Assembly (NCBI GenBank): GCA_015698045.1
Contig: BLAL01000193.1
Location: forward strand, 1 to 64,000
Direction of reading: 5' to 3'
Length of the DNA stretch: 64,000 bases
Source: Rhizophagus clarus
Taxonomy: Eukaryota > Glomeromycota > Glomeromycetes > Glomerales > Glomeraceae
Position 1 is the first letter of the stretch. The number at the start of each line of letters is the position of its first letter. The position numbers were made by a program, and so were the translations under genes. Shown here piece by piece: positions 1 through 12,989 of this stretch. The notes under the pieces were generated by a model that was not told where the DNA came from, made no database searches, and worked only from the letters and a program-made list of their open reading frames with translations.

Positions 1-392
1 AAATTCATCAGAATTCTTTTAAGATTCCAGTTTATTATTGTAATTCAGTCACTCCAATAATATAATTAAAGAAAATAAATGAAGAAAGCGAATGCTCATT
101 AACTCACAAATTAATGATGCCAGAAACATCCTTAATCGTCTGCCCAAATTGAAGTTACTCAGAAATAAACAAAAAATCGCTCAAAAAAACAGCTAGTAAG
201 AAATTCCGTAAATGAAAAGTTAAATAGTTCAATACGGGCAATAAATGAAAGTCTTCATACTTTATTACTTTCCTCCAAAAGATGTCCCTGTGCAGGACAA
301 AAAAAATTGTAAGTGTTTTTATTATTATTTTATATCAAAACAGAATAAATCAATTAAATATTAATATTTTTTAAGAATCCGAATCGTTACGA
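1..392. other. non-coding AT-rich stretch
   Basis: No convincing reading frame, RNA gene or repeat was seen here. It directly precedes a decayed gene. Confidence 0.4.
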
Positions 393-1417
393 ATGGAGTG
401 CAAAAATTGCGAGTATTTAAAGCTAAAAGCAGAGGATGAACATAATGAGAAATTAGAAGAATGGGGAAATCTCGCCACGAAAAAAGAGCATCATATTTCG
501 ACTATCGATTCAGTTTGATAAAACAAAATACAAGTTACTTTGAACAATATGTTGATTATATTGCAACTGAACATGAAGAGGTGCCTGATTACCTCATTCC
601 GTTGAATCCTCGTCCAGCACCATGCTCATCCAAGAAAATATGATGCCAACTTTATTGCGGCATTTTGAGGCTGCTACAGATTATTTTTGTATGCAGCCAC
701 AGCCTGCACAAGATTAAGGGTCAGCGAGGAAATTGCTCACACAGATCAAGATTAAGATGGTATAGTGTTTTAGCAGATCTTTACGACCGTTATAAACAAG
801 TTGTAGACAAATACCTTCCTTAAAAGATGATGATAAGAGGGTTAAGGAAGCCTCAGAATTGGAAGGGAAAAAAAAAAGAAAAATTAAGAAGAAAGGCACT
901 CGCAAAGGAAGTGATGGCGGGCCGAAGGATCAACAAAATCTTAAATGCCCTGAAAGGGCAGTGGAATGTGATAGAATTACATGATTTTATCACAAGAGAA
1001 TTCCTAATAAATAATAATACAGATTTTTTTGATAAACTAACAAAAGGAATTCAGTGGCCGACAAAGGAATTTGACCTACATTATAGGCGGTTCCTAATTC
1101 GGGATCCTCATTTCAATTTGCTTTAAAGGAGGATGATGATAATTATGAAAAGTCAGAGGGATCACGAAAATAACGAAGAAGAGGATGATAATGAGGATGG
1201 AAAAGCACCAGATGGAGATGCAGCACAAGCACCAGTCGAGGATAATGGTGGAAATCACGATAATGACGAGGATGATGACGAGATGGATATTGACAGAAAA
1301 AAGGATGGTGATTATGAAAAATCAGAGGATCACGAAAATAACAAAAAAGAGGATGATAATGAGGATGGAGATGCAGCACCAGCACCAGATGCAGCACCGG
1401 AGATTGCCAGCAGTTAA
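393..1417 (+). pseudogene. decayed gene with acidic repeat tail
   Basis: Family not recognised. Coding-like pieces follow each other on the plus strand but in different frames: one from the ATG at 393 (MECKNCEY), one at 461-643, a piece around 630-716 ending near AQD, one at 827-1126 and an acidic tail at 1133-1417. The tail contains two copies of a segment with EKSEDHENN followed by EEDDNEDG-like runs; the first copy has an extra G in a G-run (about 1168) relative to the second, which shifts frame. Several such indels mean the locus is broken or poorly sequenced. The tail is low complexity (Asp/Glu/Asn), so it gives no clue to function. It might instead be several very short exons, but I see no consistent splice sites. 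Confidence 0.35.
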
Positions 1418-1922
1418 TTTGATTTTTTCATAATAGAATTTAGTTTATTTTTACGAGAGTTTTTTTATTTCCTATTTTATCAGATTTATAAAAAAACATT
1501 ATCTGTTCGTAATAAATAAATAAAAATATATACGGTATATTATTGTATATGTCAAAAACATGTTTTAAGATAGTGTGAATTGATTCAACTTATTATGTTT
1601 TTCTTTAAATATCGTTCATTTGAAAAGCTCTGGTAAAATGCGTGTTCTTTTGCTCTAAACAACCTTTCACGTGGCTGGCATTGCCAAATAACGTTTTTTT
1701 TGAAATAATTTAATAAAAAGAATAATTGTTTTTTAAATTACAATACATGAAAGGCACAGAATGCTTTTATAAAAGATGCTTGACAAATCATTTTTAATAA
1801 TGTCAGAATTCCAGAAAAAGTAGTTTACATATTTTCTTATTGAGCTAAATGAGCAAAATATTGCAGATTCGTTCTTATCTGTTATAATTTTAAATATAAT
1901 GTACAGATATCACAGGAATTTA
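1418..1922. other. non-coding stretch
   Basis: AT-rich sequence without a supported gene or recognisable repeat. Confidence 0.4.
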
Positions 1923-2215
1923 TGTGTCGTTGTTGTTGTCGTGCCCATGCAGTTTTATTAAATTTTACGCTGATTCCGGACTGGAACCAAAGAACCAAAG
2001 GCTTACATTAATTACATTAATTAAAAGAAGATATTACAGGATTGCTGAACAATGTCATTATGTATTATTGTTGTCGCGCCTGAGTAATTTTATTAAATTT
2101 TACGCTGATTCCGGACCGGAACCAAAGGCTTACATTAATTACATTAATTAAAAGAAGATATTACAGGAATTAATTGCTGAACAATATGTCATTATGTGTC
2201 ATTTTGTCCGCGCCG
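1923..2215. repeat. direct duplication, two units of about 135 bp
   Basis: The segment containing TTTTACGCTGATTCCGGA followed by an ATTACATTAATTAAAAG stretch occurs twice, first at about 1954 and again at about 2089, with the same order of flanking words (TTGCTGAACAAT). The short ORF across it is a product of the duplication and is not supported as a gene. Confidence 0.7.
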
Positions 2216-4140
2216 TGTAATTTCTTTGTAATGTTCAATAAATATAATAATATTGAAAAAAACCAGGTCCTTCTAGATTATATAATGATACTACTACCAA
2301 TTACCAAAGTTAATTTTTTTTTGAAATAAAAATATTAGACATTTACGTGGGGATAATTTAGCCCTATCGTGGGACATGGGAAATGTCATCCCTATAGAAA
2401 GTCTTCACAATCATCATGCGGTAGAAAATGAACTTAAGACCTGCAGATATGCAGATTCCGTGCAAAGAACAACTACACCACATAATTGTAGTTAGAAAAA
2501 AGATTTTATTGATAATTTTAAGTCTATAAAATTTTTAATAATTTTCAATTTTATATACTAAGATCTAAATTTTTTTGTATATGTTTCCGCTACTATATTG
2601 TACTGTACATTGTAGTGGTGCACAAATTTCCGCACATTGACTATAATTTTGTTGTGCGCTTTATGCTTGGGTAAGATTAATGAAAATTTAGTTGTTAATA
2701 AAAATTCAATCTATATCTCTTTGGAATTTTTAGAGTTTTAGCAGATATCGCTGCAAATCGACATCATAAATGTTATATCGTATCATATATATATTAATTT
2801 AACATTGTTCAAATTTTCAAAGTTTCTTAATTATATAAATATCAGTAATTATTAAATTATTTGTGTCAGTTTTAAAATTAACCAATAAAATCACATTAAT
2901 CTTTATGCATGAATGTAATTATACTAAATTAACCAATCAAAATTCGATTTGTTTACATGCATTGTTGATATCTAAAAATAGCTAAAAATCGTGTTTATTT
3001 AATGCGTGATTTTTTTTTGTTTGCTATTTCAAAATACGCTTCTCTCTTAAATATTATACTTGTCTTATAATAACACTTTACGGTATTTTCTTTTCTCTTT
3101 TATCCAAGTATACTTTACTTATCTTTTATGCCAAGTATACTTATCTTTACCAATTAATAATACTTTGGTATTTTAGTTATATATTCGATATAACCACCAA
3201 CATCGAAGATCGTTTGCCAAAAAACGTATAAGACAAAAAAACTACTTTAAATAAATAGTGAAGCCATTAAGCAGTATGAAAATGGATATACGCATATTTT
3301 CGTATTTTTTTGGACTCTACCATATTTGTAAAGTCTACTGGTTCTGTAGGAGGGGATTGGTTATGTACTTTCTTTACAATAGGGTTGTAGTTTGAGTCTT
3401 TCTTTGTTAGACTGTGTATTACTTAAGGGAGTTAGAATATATTCTCAATGCTATGTTCAAATTGCTGAATATATTTGAAGCTTTCTTTTGTAATATTTGC
3501 TTAGCCCAGAGGAAAAATGTTGTGAAATAGGGCTGGATATTTTATGACATTTTCTGCCGCCAATTACTTTGTCCGGGGGTGGCGTCAGTCGTAGCAGCCA
3601 GCATTTTTTTTATAATATTATGGTTTAAGAATTAAGTAACACTTTCAAAATTTAAAGAGCTAACGTTAAAAATATTATCATTTTTATTTTTTCTCAAAAT
3701 CCCAGAGATTACTGCTCTAAACCATTATCCCAAGGTTATGTATTAAATTTAAATTTTTAAATATATTTTATAAAGAGTATATTATATTAATCATAATTGT
3801 TTTTTTTTTTATATTTTTTTTAAAATTTTACCCTTAGCGACTGGATCCTACTTACGTATAGAATAAAAGGAATAAAGATAGTATTTAATGTTTTTGTTAT
3901 TCTTAACAATAATCTTTATTTTCTTTTATTATTAATAAGATTGTATTATATTATTGATGTATAATAAATATTAATTTTTGTGATGTAATTTTATGAAATT
4001 ACTACGATATAGTTATTGATGATATCAAATAAATGTTTATAATACTTTAGCGATTGTTAATTCGATATTAATATGATATTTCTACGATATAGTTACGATG
4101 TCAAATAAAGTTATAATACTTTGGTAACGTTAATATGATA
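2216..4140. other. non-coding stretch
   Basis: No supported gene. Around 3330-3620 the base composition is less AT-rich (including GGGGGTGGCGTCAGTCG), which could be the end of an old transposon, but no ends or coding remnant were identified. Confidence 0.35.
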
Positions 4141-4875
4141 TTTCAACATTTCGACCGTAATGTTTCATAATACTTACGAGCACGTAATGCTACGGAACAT
4201 TTCGACCGTAATGTTCCATAATACTTACGAGCATGTAATGCTATGGAACATTTTGACCATAATGTTTCGTAATACTTACGAGCACGTAATGCTACAGAAC
4301 ATTTTGACCGTAATGTTTCGTAAATGCTTACGAGCATGTAATGCTACGGAACATTATGGTCAAAATGTTTCGTAATACTTACAAGCACGTAATGCTACAG
4401 AACATTTCGATCGTAAGGTTCCGTAATACTTACGAGCACGTAATGCTACGGAACATTATGGTCAAAATGTTTCGTAATACTTACAAGCACGTAATGCTAC
4501 AGAACATTTTGACCGTAATGTTTCGTAAATGCTTACGAGCACGTAATGCTACGGAACATTATGGTCGAAATGTTTCGTAATACTTACAAGCACGTTATGC
4601 TACGGAACATTATGGTCGAAATGTTTCGTAATACTTACAAGCACGTAATGCTACGGAACATTATGGTCGAAATGTTTCATAATACTTACAAGCACGTAAT
4701 GCTACGGAACATTATGGTCGAAATGTTTCGCGTAATACTTACGAGTACGTAATTTCACGATATATTTCGGCATATTTTACGTAGGTTTATGGATCCTGTA
4801 AAATATACGGAATATTACGTCGTAAAAATGCGTAAGGTTGCGAAAAACCGTAAACTTACGGAACATTATGCCGTG
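4141..4875. repeat. CGTAA-type tandem array I
   Basis: About a dozen units of roughly 48-50 bp built from GTAATGCTACGGAACATT, a GACCGTAATG or GGTCGAAATG word and TTTCGTAATACTTACGAG. Units contain imperfect palindromes centred on the CGTAA/TTACG words, so ORFs run on both strands with repeated peptides and are not believable genes. The array ends in AATTTCCTGATGTA at about 4880, the same terminal word as the related array at 9.6-10.1 kb. Confidence 0.85.
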
Positions 4876-4899
4876 TTTAATTTCCTGATGTAATAAAGT

Positions 4900-5465
4900 T
4901 AGTAATATTTAATAATAAATAGTAAAGCGTAAATATAAAAAGTTAGTAATAATTATAATAAAATACACCAAATACAAAAAGTTAGTATTATGAAGAGTTT
5001 GATAAAATATATAAAAAAAAAAAAGAAAAATACGTGATGATGTTAGTAAATATAAAAAAAAAGAATAACATTAGTAATAATAAAATACACAAATACAAAA
5101 AGTAGTATTATGAAGAGTTTGATAAAATATATAAAAAAAAAAAAGAAAAATACGTGATGATGTTAGTAAATATAAAAAAAAAGAATAACATTAGTAATAA
5201 TAAAATACACAAATACAAAAAGTTAGTATTATGAAGAGTTTGATAAAATATATAAAAAAAAAAAAAGAAAAATACGTGATGATGTTAGTAAAATATAAAA
5301 AAAAAAGAATAACATTAGTAATAATAAAATACACAAATACAAAAAGTTAGTATTATGAAGAGTTTGATAAAATTTATAAAAAAAAAAAAAGAAAAATACG
5401 TTGATGATGTTAGTAAAATATGAAAAAAAAGAATAACATTAGTAATATTAAAAAAAGGTAAAGTT
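4900..5465. repeat. tandem array, unit about 120 bp
   Basis: Four near-identical copies (starting near 4980, 5101, 5221 and 5345) of a unit containing AGTTAGTATTATGAAGAG, an A-run and ATACGTGATGATGTTAG. Copies differ mainly in A-run length. No coding potential. Confidence 0.85.
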
Positions 5466-5579
5466 AATATTATAAAATAAAATATAGTCAGTAATCATTA
5501 CAATGGCAAAAATACAATAATTAATATACCTGTAAAATGTAATAAGAGTAAGAAGAAAACAGAAAAGAAAGGGTGTATG

Positions 5580-5860
5580 ATTTTTGAAAAATAAACAGAG
5601 TCGCGTTTGGTTATTTATATGCATGTTAAGATCAGGTCACGTGCATAAGATCAGACCGAATTTTGATTGGTTAATAATAGATAAATTGAAACCTACTATC
5701 GTTAGTTGTAATTTTTCATCTCATATAGTCATATATTATAATTTGCCTTGGACTTTCGGATACCTAATTTTTTTAATAATATTAACTTATTTAAAATAAA
5801 TTTAATAAAAAGTGTATTGTTTTTTTAAAATGTTATGAATCTAAAAAAATCCTTTATTAA
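5580..5860. repeat. segment with an inverted relative at 49.3-49.66 kb
   Basis: The words CACGTGCATAAGATCAGACC and TTTTGATTGGTTAATAATAG recur in reverse complement at about 49,600-49,640, and the junction into the CATACAAACTCTTAG array recurs at about 49,320-49,350. This is therefore one end of a dispersed repeat whose body is the array that follows. Confidence 0.55.
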
Positions 5861-8740
5861 AAATATTTCATACAAACTCTTAGGAAACCTCAAAAAAAAA
5901 ATCTATTTATCAAAATATCCTATACGAATCTTAGGAAATCTCAAAAAAAAATTTCCTATCAGATATCCCATACGAACTCTTCCCATATGAACTTTTAGAA
6001 ATCTCTCTCAAAAAATTTTCTATCAAAAAATCCCATACGAATCCTTTCCATATGAACCCTAAAAAATTCACAAAAAATTTCCTATCAGATATACCATACG
6101 AACTCTTCCAATACAAACTCTTAGAAAATCTCTTAAAAAAAATTTTCTATCAAAGAATCCCATGCGAATCCTTTCCATATGAACCCTAAAAAAATTTCAC
6201 AAAAAAATTTCCTATCAGATATCCCATACGAACTCTTCCAATACAAACTCTTAGAAAATCTCTTAAAAAAAATTTTCTATCAAAGATATTCCATATGAAC
6301 ACCCTACTATATGAACAACTGGAAAATCTTTATTAAAATATCCCATACGAACTCTTCTCACACGGACTCTAAGAAAATCTCTTAAAAAATTTTCTATCAA
6401 AGAATCCCATACGAACCCTTTCCATATGAACTTTTAGAAAATCTCTTAAGAAAATTTTCTATCAAAGAATCCCATACGAACCCTTCCATATGAACTCTTA
6501 GAAAATCTCTTAAGAAAAATTTTTTTATCAGATATCCCATATGAATTCTTCTAATACGAACTCTTAGAAAATCTCTTAAAAAAAATTTTCTATCAAAGAA
6601 TCCCATACGAACCCTTTCCATATGAACTCTTAGAAAATCTCTTAAGAAAAATTTTACTATCAGATATCCCATACAAACTCTTAGAAATAAAAAAAAATCT
6701 ATTTATCAAAAAATATCCTATACGAATCTTAGGAAATCTCAAAAAAAAATTTCCTATCAGATATCCCATACAAACACTTCCCATATGAACTTTTAGAAAT
6801 CTCTCTCAAAAAAATTTTCTATCAAGAATCCCATGCGAATCCTTTCCATATGAACCCTAAAAAATTTCACAAAAAAATTTTCTATCAGACATCCCATACG
6901 AACTCTTCCAATACGAACTCTTAGAAAATCACTTAAAAAAAATTTTCTATCAAAGAATCCCATACAAACCCTTCCATATGAACTCTTAGAAAATCTCTTA
7001 AGAAAAATTTTTCTATCAGATATCCCATACGAACTCTTCCCACACGAACTCTTAGAAAATCTCTTAAGAAAATTTTCTATCAAAGAATTCCATACAAACC
7101 CTTTCCATATGAACTCTTAGAAAATCTCTTAAGAAAAATTTTTCTATCAGATATCCCATACGAACTCTTAGAAATAAAAAAAAATCTATTTATTAAAAAT
7201 ATCCTATACGAATCTTAGGAAATCTCAAAAAAAAAATTTCCTATCAGATATCCCATACGAACTCTTCCCATATGAACTTTTAGAAATCTCTCTCTTAAAA
7301 ATTTTCTATCAAAGAATCCCATGCGAATCCTTTCCATATGAACCCTAAAAAATTTCACAAAAAATTTTCTATCAGATATCCCATATGAACTCTTCCAATA
7401 CGAACTCTTAGAAAATCTCTTAAAAAAAATTTTCTATCAAAGATATCCCCATATGAACCCCTACTATATGAACACTTGGAAAATCTTTATTAAAATATCC
7501 CATACGAACTCTTCCCACACGAACTCTAAGAAAATCTCTCTCAAAAAAATTTTCTATCAAAGAATCCCATACGAACTTTTCCATATGAACTCTTAGAAAA
7601 TCTCTTAAGAAAAATTTTTCTATCAGATATTCCCATACGAACTCTTAGAAATAAAAAAAAAAATCTATTTATCAAAATGTCCCATGCGAATCCTTTCCAT
7701 ATGAACCCTAAAAAATTTCACAAAAAATTTTCTATCAGATATTCCATACGAACTCTTAGAAATAAAAAAAAAAATCTATTTATCAAAAATGTCCCATGCG
7801 AATCCTTTCCATATGAACCCTAAAAAATTTCACAAAAAAATTTTCTATCAGATATCCCATACGAACTCTTCCCACACAAACTTTTAGAAAATCTTTTAAA
7901 AAAAAATTTTCTATCAAAGAATCCCATACGAACGCTTTTCTTATGAACTCTTAGAAAATCTCTTAAGAAAAATTTTTCTATCAGATATCCTATACGAACT
8001 CTTTCCATATGAACTCTTAGAAAATCTCTTAAAAAACAACTTTTCTATCAAAGAATTTCATGCGAACTCTTTCCATATGAACTCTTAGAAAATCTCTCAA
8101 AAAAAATTTTCTACCAGATATCCCATACGAACTCTTCCCACACTAGAAAATCTTAAAAAAAATTTTCTATCAAAGACATCCCATATGAACCTTTTTCCAT
8201 ATGAACACTTGGAAAATCTTTATCAAAATATCCCATACGAACTGTTCCTTTTACGAATTCTTAGAAAATCTATAAAAATAATTTTCTAACAAAGAATCCA
8301 TACGAACCCTTCCCATATGAACTTTTAGAAAATCTCTCAAAAAAAATATTTCCTATCAGATATCCTACACGAACCCTTCTCATACGAACTCAGAAAATTT
8401 CGCAAAAAAATTTTCTATCAGATATCCCATACAAACTCTTTCCATACGAACTCTTAGAGAATCTCTTAAAAAAAATTTTCTATCAAAGATATTCAACAAA
8501 CCTTTCCCATATGAACTCTTAGAAAATCTCTTAAAAAAAATTTTTCTATCAGATATCTCCATATGAACTCTTTCCATACGAACTCTTAGAAAATAAAAAA
8601 AATTTTTTATCAGATATCCCATATAAACTCTTTCCATACAAACTTTTAGAAATCTCAAAAAATAAAAATATCTCTATTTATCAAAAATATCCTATATGAA
8701 TCTTAGAAAATCTATCAAAAAAAAATTTCTATTAGAGTTT
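5860..8740. repeat. large tandem array, CATACGAACTCTT family
   Basis: About 2.9 kb of degenerate repeats built from TATCAGATATCCCATACGAA, CTCTTCCCATATGAA and CTCTTAGAAAATCTCTTAA words in variable order, with a higher-order period in parts (for example 6.3-6.7 versus 7.0-7.2 kb). Minus-strand ORFs (peptides such as SSYGISDRKFF) are by-products of the repetition. A short inverted relative lies at 49.15-49.36 kb. Confidence 0.85.
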
Positions 8741-8799
8741 AGAGTTTTAAAATGGTTTATAAATTAAATATTTTAAAACGACATTATTGAAAAAATCTA

Positions 8800-9060
8800 A
8801 AAAATCTGCTAATATATAATAAGCCAATTAGCAACCAATCGGTCATCAATCTGATATGGTCGATTGGTAACCTATTGATAACTGGTAAATTCAACCGTAC
8901 ACCAATCAGTCATCAATCAGTCATATGACCAGTTGATAACCGATTTGGAATTTATACCTGATTGATGACCTATTAAAAGAATCAGTCATCAATAGGTATC
9001 CAATCGGTTACCAATCAGTCACATGACCGATTGATGACTGATTTGACTCCATTCGACCTG
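8800..9060. repeat. palindromic dispersed repeat
   Basis: Made of inverted and direct copies of CCAATCAGTCATCAATCAGT and its complement, with the centre CAGTCATATGACC. A shorter relative lies at about 29,008-29,135. It probably represents a foldback or MITE-type repeat; ends and target duplication are not clear. Confidence 0.55.
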
Positions 9061-9575
9061 TGGATGGAAAGATTATCAATAGATAATACTTTATTGATAG
9101 CTAATACAACTAATGTAACTTCATTATGTTCAATACAATTTAATAAAGTTATCATGGGTGTTTTGTACCAATTTTGGTCTATTTCATGATTAATTTATGG
9201 TTTTTTAGGAACTTTAATTTTTGATATGAAACATCTGAATTTCGTCAGATCACGTGATATTACGCGAATTCAAAATTTAAATTTTGATTTAATTTTGGCC
9301 AATAATTTTGGCAAAAATTTCAGGTCACGTGGGGATGCATTATAATGCGGGGTGCGTTAAATAAATTCACTCTAATAAAAATTAGAATTTACTTTAATTT
9401 TAACATAAAAATTGTAAATGATAAAAAATTCGTAAATAAAAATAAATTTGTTTTCCCAAACTTAAAAAAAAGGTGTTTATATAAAAGAAAAGGTGTTTAT
9501 ATTATTTTTGATTATTCAATAGTATCACATGCCCTTGTATACGTTCTACTGCATACACAGCTTTAACGATCGAAT
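9061..9575. other. non-coding stretch
   Basis: AT-rich, no supported gene; a short ORF at 9345-9566 lacks any recognisable motif and was not accepted. Confidence 0.35.
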
Positions 9576-10138
9576 AGTAATATTAAATTTTCGAAATATT
9601 TTAACCGTAATATTATGCAGGTTTACAGTCTCGTAAATTTTCGAAATATTTTAACCGTAATATTATGCAGGTTTACAGTCTTGTAAATTTTTGAGATATT
9701 TTAACCATAATATTACGCAGGTTTACAGTCTCGTAAATTTTTGAAATATTTTAACCATAATATTATGCAAGTTTACAGTTTTGTAAATTTGCAGAATATT
9801 TTGACCGTAATATTATGCAAGTTTACAGTTTGTAAATTTTCGAAATATTTCAACCGTAATATTACGCAGGTTTACAGTCTCGTAAATTTTCAAAATATTT
9901 TGACCATAATATTGCGTAAATTTTACGATATTGAAAACTTGCGTAATATTTTGACCGTAATATTGCGTAAATCTTACGATATTGAAAACTTGCGTAATAT
10001 TTTGACTGTAATATCACATAAATCTTACGAAATTGTAAACTTATGTAATATTTCAAAATTTTTCGAAATATTATGCCATAAACTTTCGTAAACTTATAAA
10101 ATCGTAAACTTACGCAATTTTTCGCCCTATAAAATTTC
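9576..10138. repeat. CGTAA-type tandem array II
   Basis: About eleven units of roughly 48-55 bp containing ACCGTAATATTATGCAGG and TTTACAGTCTCGTAAATTTT in the first part, changing to GCGTAATATTTTGACCGTAA in the second part. It ends with AAATTTCCTGATGTA at about 10,140, shared with array I at 4.88 kb, so both are probably ends of one repeat family. Confidence 0.8.
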
Positions 10139-10139
10139 C

Positions 10140-11032
10140 TGATGTATCCCAGTTAGATGGTTTCCAGCATCGTGAAATCTTTCAGAACGAAAGCAAAGAG
10201 AAAAATTCCAAGCAGCCATTACTGATATCCCGGCAGATATGACTGAATCCTCCCTATTTCCCAACTGCACTCCCATATAATTTTAGCTGAGAGTGGAATG
10301 AAATCTTTCAAAATAGTTAAAGAATCCTCAGGGCAGAGAAAGTTAATTAGATACTTCGCAATGTGAGATCAAGCTTCTAAATGTATAAGTATTTCACAAC
10401 TCTGGAACGATGTTAGTCTGTCATGATGTCGTTATTCCTCTCCCAAACTTGGATTCAAGAAACGTCCTCCAGCTCAATTTGGCAACGCTGGCAACAACAA
10501 CACAAGGCAACCAAAGTCTTCTTGTCAACAAGATACTAATTTATCTTTTTCAGACAACCATAGGTGTCACAACCAGAACAGAAAAGAAAACACCTCCTTG
10601 AAATCTGGTTCGACTTATAAGAAGAACTCTCGCATCAAGTCTAACCAGTCCAATAGGCCAGACGTGAAACATTTAGTAGCAGGACTGAAGGCCCTTTTGG
10701 AACAATTTATATAATTTAGTTAATTAGGTTTATCAGCTTTTAACTTAGGAATCATTTCGATTCATTTATATATTTGGTTTTTTGTGTGCTTTCTTTTAGA
10801 ATATTTCTTTTATTTTTTTTCGTTTCCTTTATCCCTTAAATCTATTTCTAGACTTCCTATTATATTTTATGAGAATAGGCTAGGATAGTTAGTCATATCA
10901 AGTACTTATCACTTGTAGTTGCGACTCTTGTAGATGAGACGGTATATTCCTTTATTTGTATTTTGATTTTTTGGATCAACTTTAATAAATTTATGCATTT
11001 GATTTGACTAAAAAAAAAAAAAAAAAAAAAAA
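10140..11032 (+). pseudogene. 5'-truncated retroposed fragment with poly(A)
   Basis: A broken coding relic. An upstream piece around 10,197-10,275 reads FQAAITDIPADMTESSLF, and an open frame at 10,427-10,714 ends in DVKHLVAGLKALLEQFI followed by TAA. These look like an ORF1-type nucleic-acid-binding protein of a fungal LINE (inference). After about 270 bp of untranslated sequence comes AATAAA (near 10,984) and then a run of at least 22 A at 11,010-11,032, as expected of a retroposed mRNA 3' end. The left end abuts the CGTAA array. It could instead be a processed pseudogene of a host gene. Confidence 0.5.
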
Positions 11033-11370
11033 ATAATCTACATTTTAAATTTTATTTTGATTGGCTTTAATTTTGACATCAATATATGTGATTAAAAATT
11101 AATTTTTAAATGATGCGTTATTTTTATGAGCCACTGTATATTATTCAAGATCCTGTAAATTTGACTTAAAAAAAAAAAAATTTTATACTTTTAAAAATTT
11201 TTTTAAAAAGATATTTTCTTTTTTCAATATATTATTGATTTTATACACTTTAATTTTCATAAAATTAAATATTATATTTATAAAAAAAATACATTTTTTA
11301 TAATAATATTCTCTTATTCTTGTTTTTTGTTTACTAAATTTAATTATATGTAAAATAAATTTAGTTTAAT
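11033..11370. other. non-coding stretch
   Basis: AT-rich with homopolymer runs. No gene seen. Confidence 0.35.
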
Positions 11371-12240
11371 GAAATTACTTTTTATACTTAAGTAAAGCTG
11401 TTTAACAATGTTAAAAGTACTTGATTCTTAATTTTCTTAAGGCTAGATATAATATTTATGAAGAAATTTGTATTTTTTAAACAGTACTAATTCCAAAAAA
11501 TTTTTTTTCTCTCTTTTAACTTTAGAATGTAATTACATTATTTTGATCATATGAAATCACTTTTTTCTGCTTAAGTAAAATTGTTCAGTAGGACTGAATC
11601 TACTTGCATATTAATTTTTATAATGATTAGTATAATATTTATAGAGTATTGGCTATTTTTGTATTATCAATTTTTTTGTGAAAATCTGTTTTACAACTTC
11701 AGAATATGATTTTATTACTTTGGTCAAATGAAATTATTGGTTCCACTTAAGTAAAATTGTTCAGCAAGATCAAATCTACTTACAATAAAATTTTAGGATG
11801 ATTAAATTAATATTCATAAAATGCAACCAAGTTTTGTACTTTCAATTATTTATTATTTATTTGATTTTTAATTTTAAAGTATAATTTTATTATTTTAGTT
11901 AAATGAAATCAACTTCTTATGCTTAAGTAAAGTTGTTCAGAACAGTTGAAAATAATTATGCTTTATTTTTTATAACTTTAAGTATAATATTTATTAAAAG
12001 ATTAGTATCCCTATAACAGTATTAATTTTTAAATTTTTAATATTTTGGGTATTTTAATTAAGTTATTTATCACATTAAAATTTATTTATATTTTAATTTT
12101 TATAATAAATTATACTATATAAATTTATTAGTTATTTATAAAAGTTTTTATATATGTCATAAAATGAGTTGCTTAGCAATATAAAATTTTTGATGTCATA
12201 ATAAAATTTTACTTAATAGAGTTTAAAATAATTTGCTTAT
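11371..12240. repeat. satellite block, unit about 180 bp
   Basis: Units are marked by the conserved word TGCTTAAGTAAAGTTGTTCAG-like sequence at about 11,389, 11,571, 11,748 and 11,927, each preceded by a TTTGGTCAAATGAAATTA-like word and followed by an AT-rich spacer. The block is bounded by direct words ATTATTCARGATCCT at about 11,140 and 12,285. The same satellite recurs at 31.65-32.24 kb. Confidence 0.75.
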
Positions 12241-12299
12241 TAATCATAGTAAAAAATTTGGATTTTAATATAACCTATATATATATTATTCAGGATCCT

Positions 12300-12985
12300 A
12301 CAGATACAAACTGAATTTATTGTTATTGCACAGCTAGCTTAGTCCTTTCTGTTATGCATATATCATATTCATGATAGTTCAGTTGTTTAAATATTATAGC
12401 AAAAAAGAAAAATAAAAGAAGGATCTTTGAAGCTAGTTAAGGTTGCCTGTTACCAAAGAATGGAAATTTTAAATTCTTTACCAGTTACATAATATCTTTA
12501 TTTATATTGAGATAAGCTTTTATTGACTTCTTCTTTATATAGTATATACTGTCAAAAAAACTATACTTCCAGTCTTTTACTAAAATATCTGTAATAAATT
12601 TCTTAATGTCATCAAAAATATTATTTTTATATTAATGAAAGAATAACTCTAAATTTTCAAATATAGTTTTCGTGATCATAGAATCTATTTCTGTTATCTA
12701 AAATACAGGATTTTTAATAGTTGAAATAGTTTTTAACCAAAATAAAAGAAAATTTCTTTCTATAAAAATTTGGACAACAGATTTACAGTTTAAAGTTTTT
12801 CATTTTCTCAAAATACTTTTAATCTTAATGTTAATTTTTTAAATAAACATATAATAAATACAAATTTTTTTTTGCAAAATTAATAAATTTTATTTGTATT
12901 AGATATATAAAAATCACCAATTTATTAATTTTTAATAGATTATATACCTTATATTTTAAAAAGTAAAATATTGACAAATTTACAC
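12300..12985. other. non-coding stretch
   Basis: AT-rich, no supported gene or repeat. Confidence 0.35.
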
Positions 12986-12989
12986 TAAC

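Noticed and set aside
4143-4752. Overlapping ORFs on both strands
   Set aside because: Translations of a palindromic tandem repeat without other coding signs.
5931-8658. Several minus-strand ORFs of 60-96 residues
   Set aside because: They lie in the degenerate array, repeat the same peptide words and shift frame between units; by-products of repetition.
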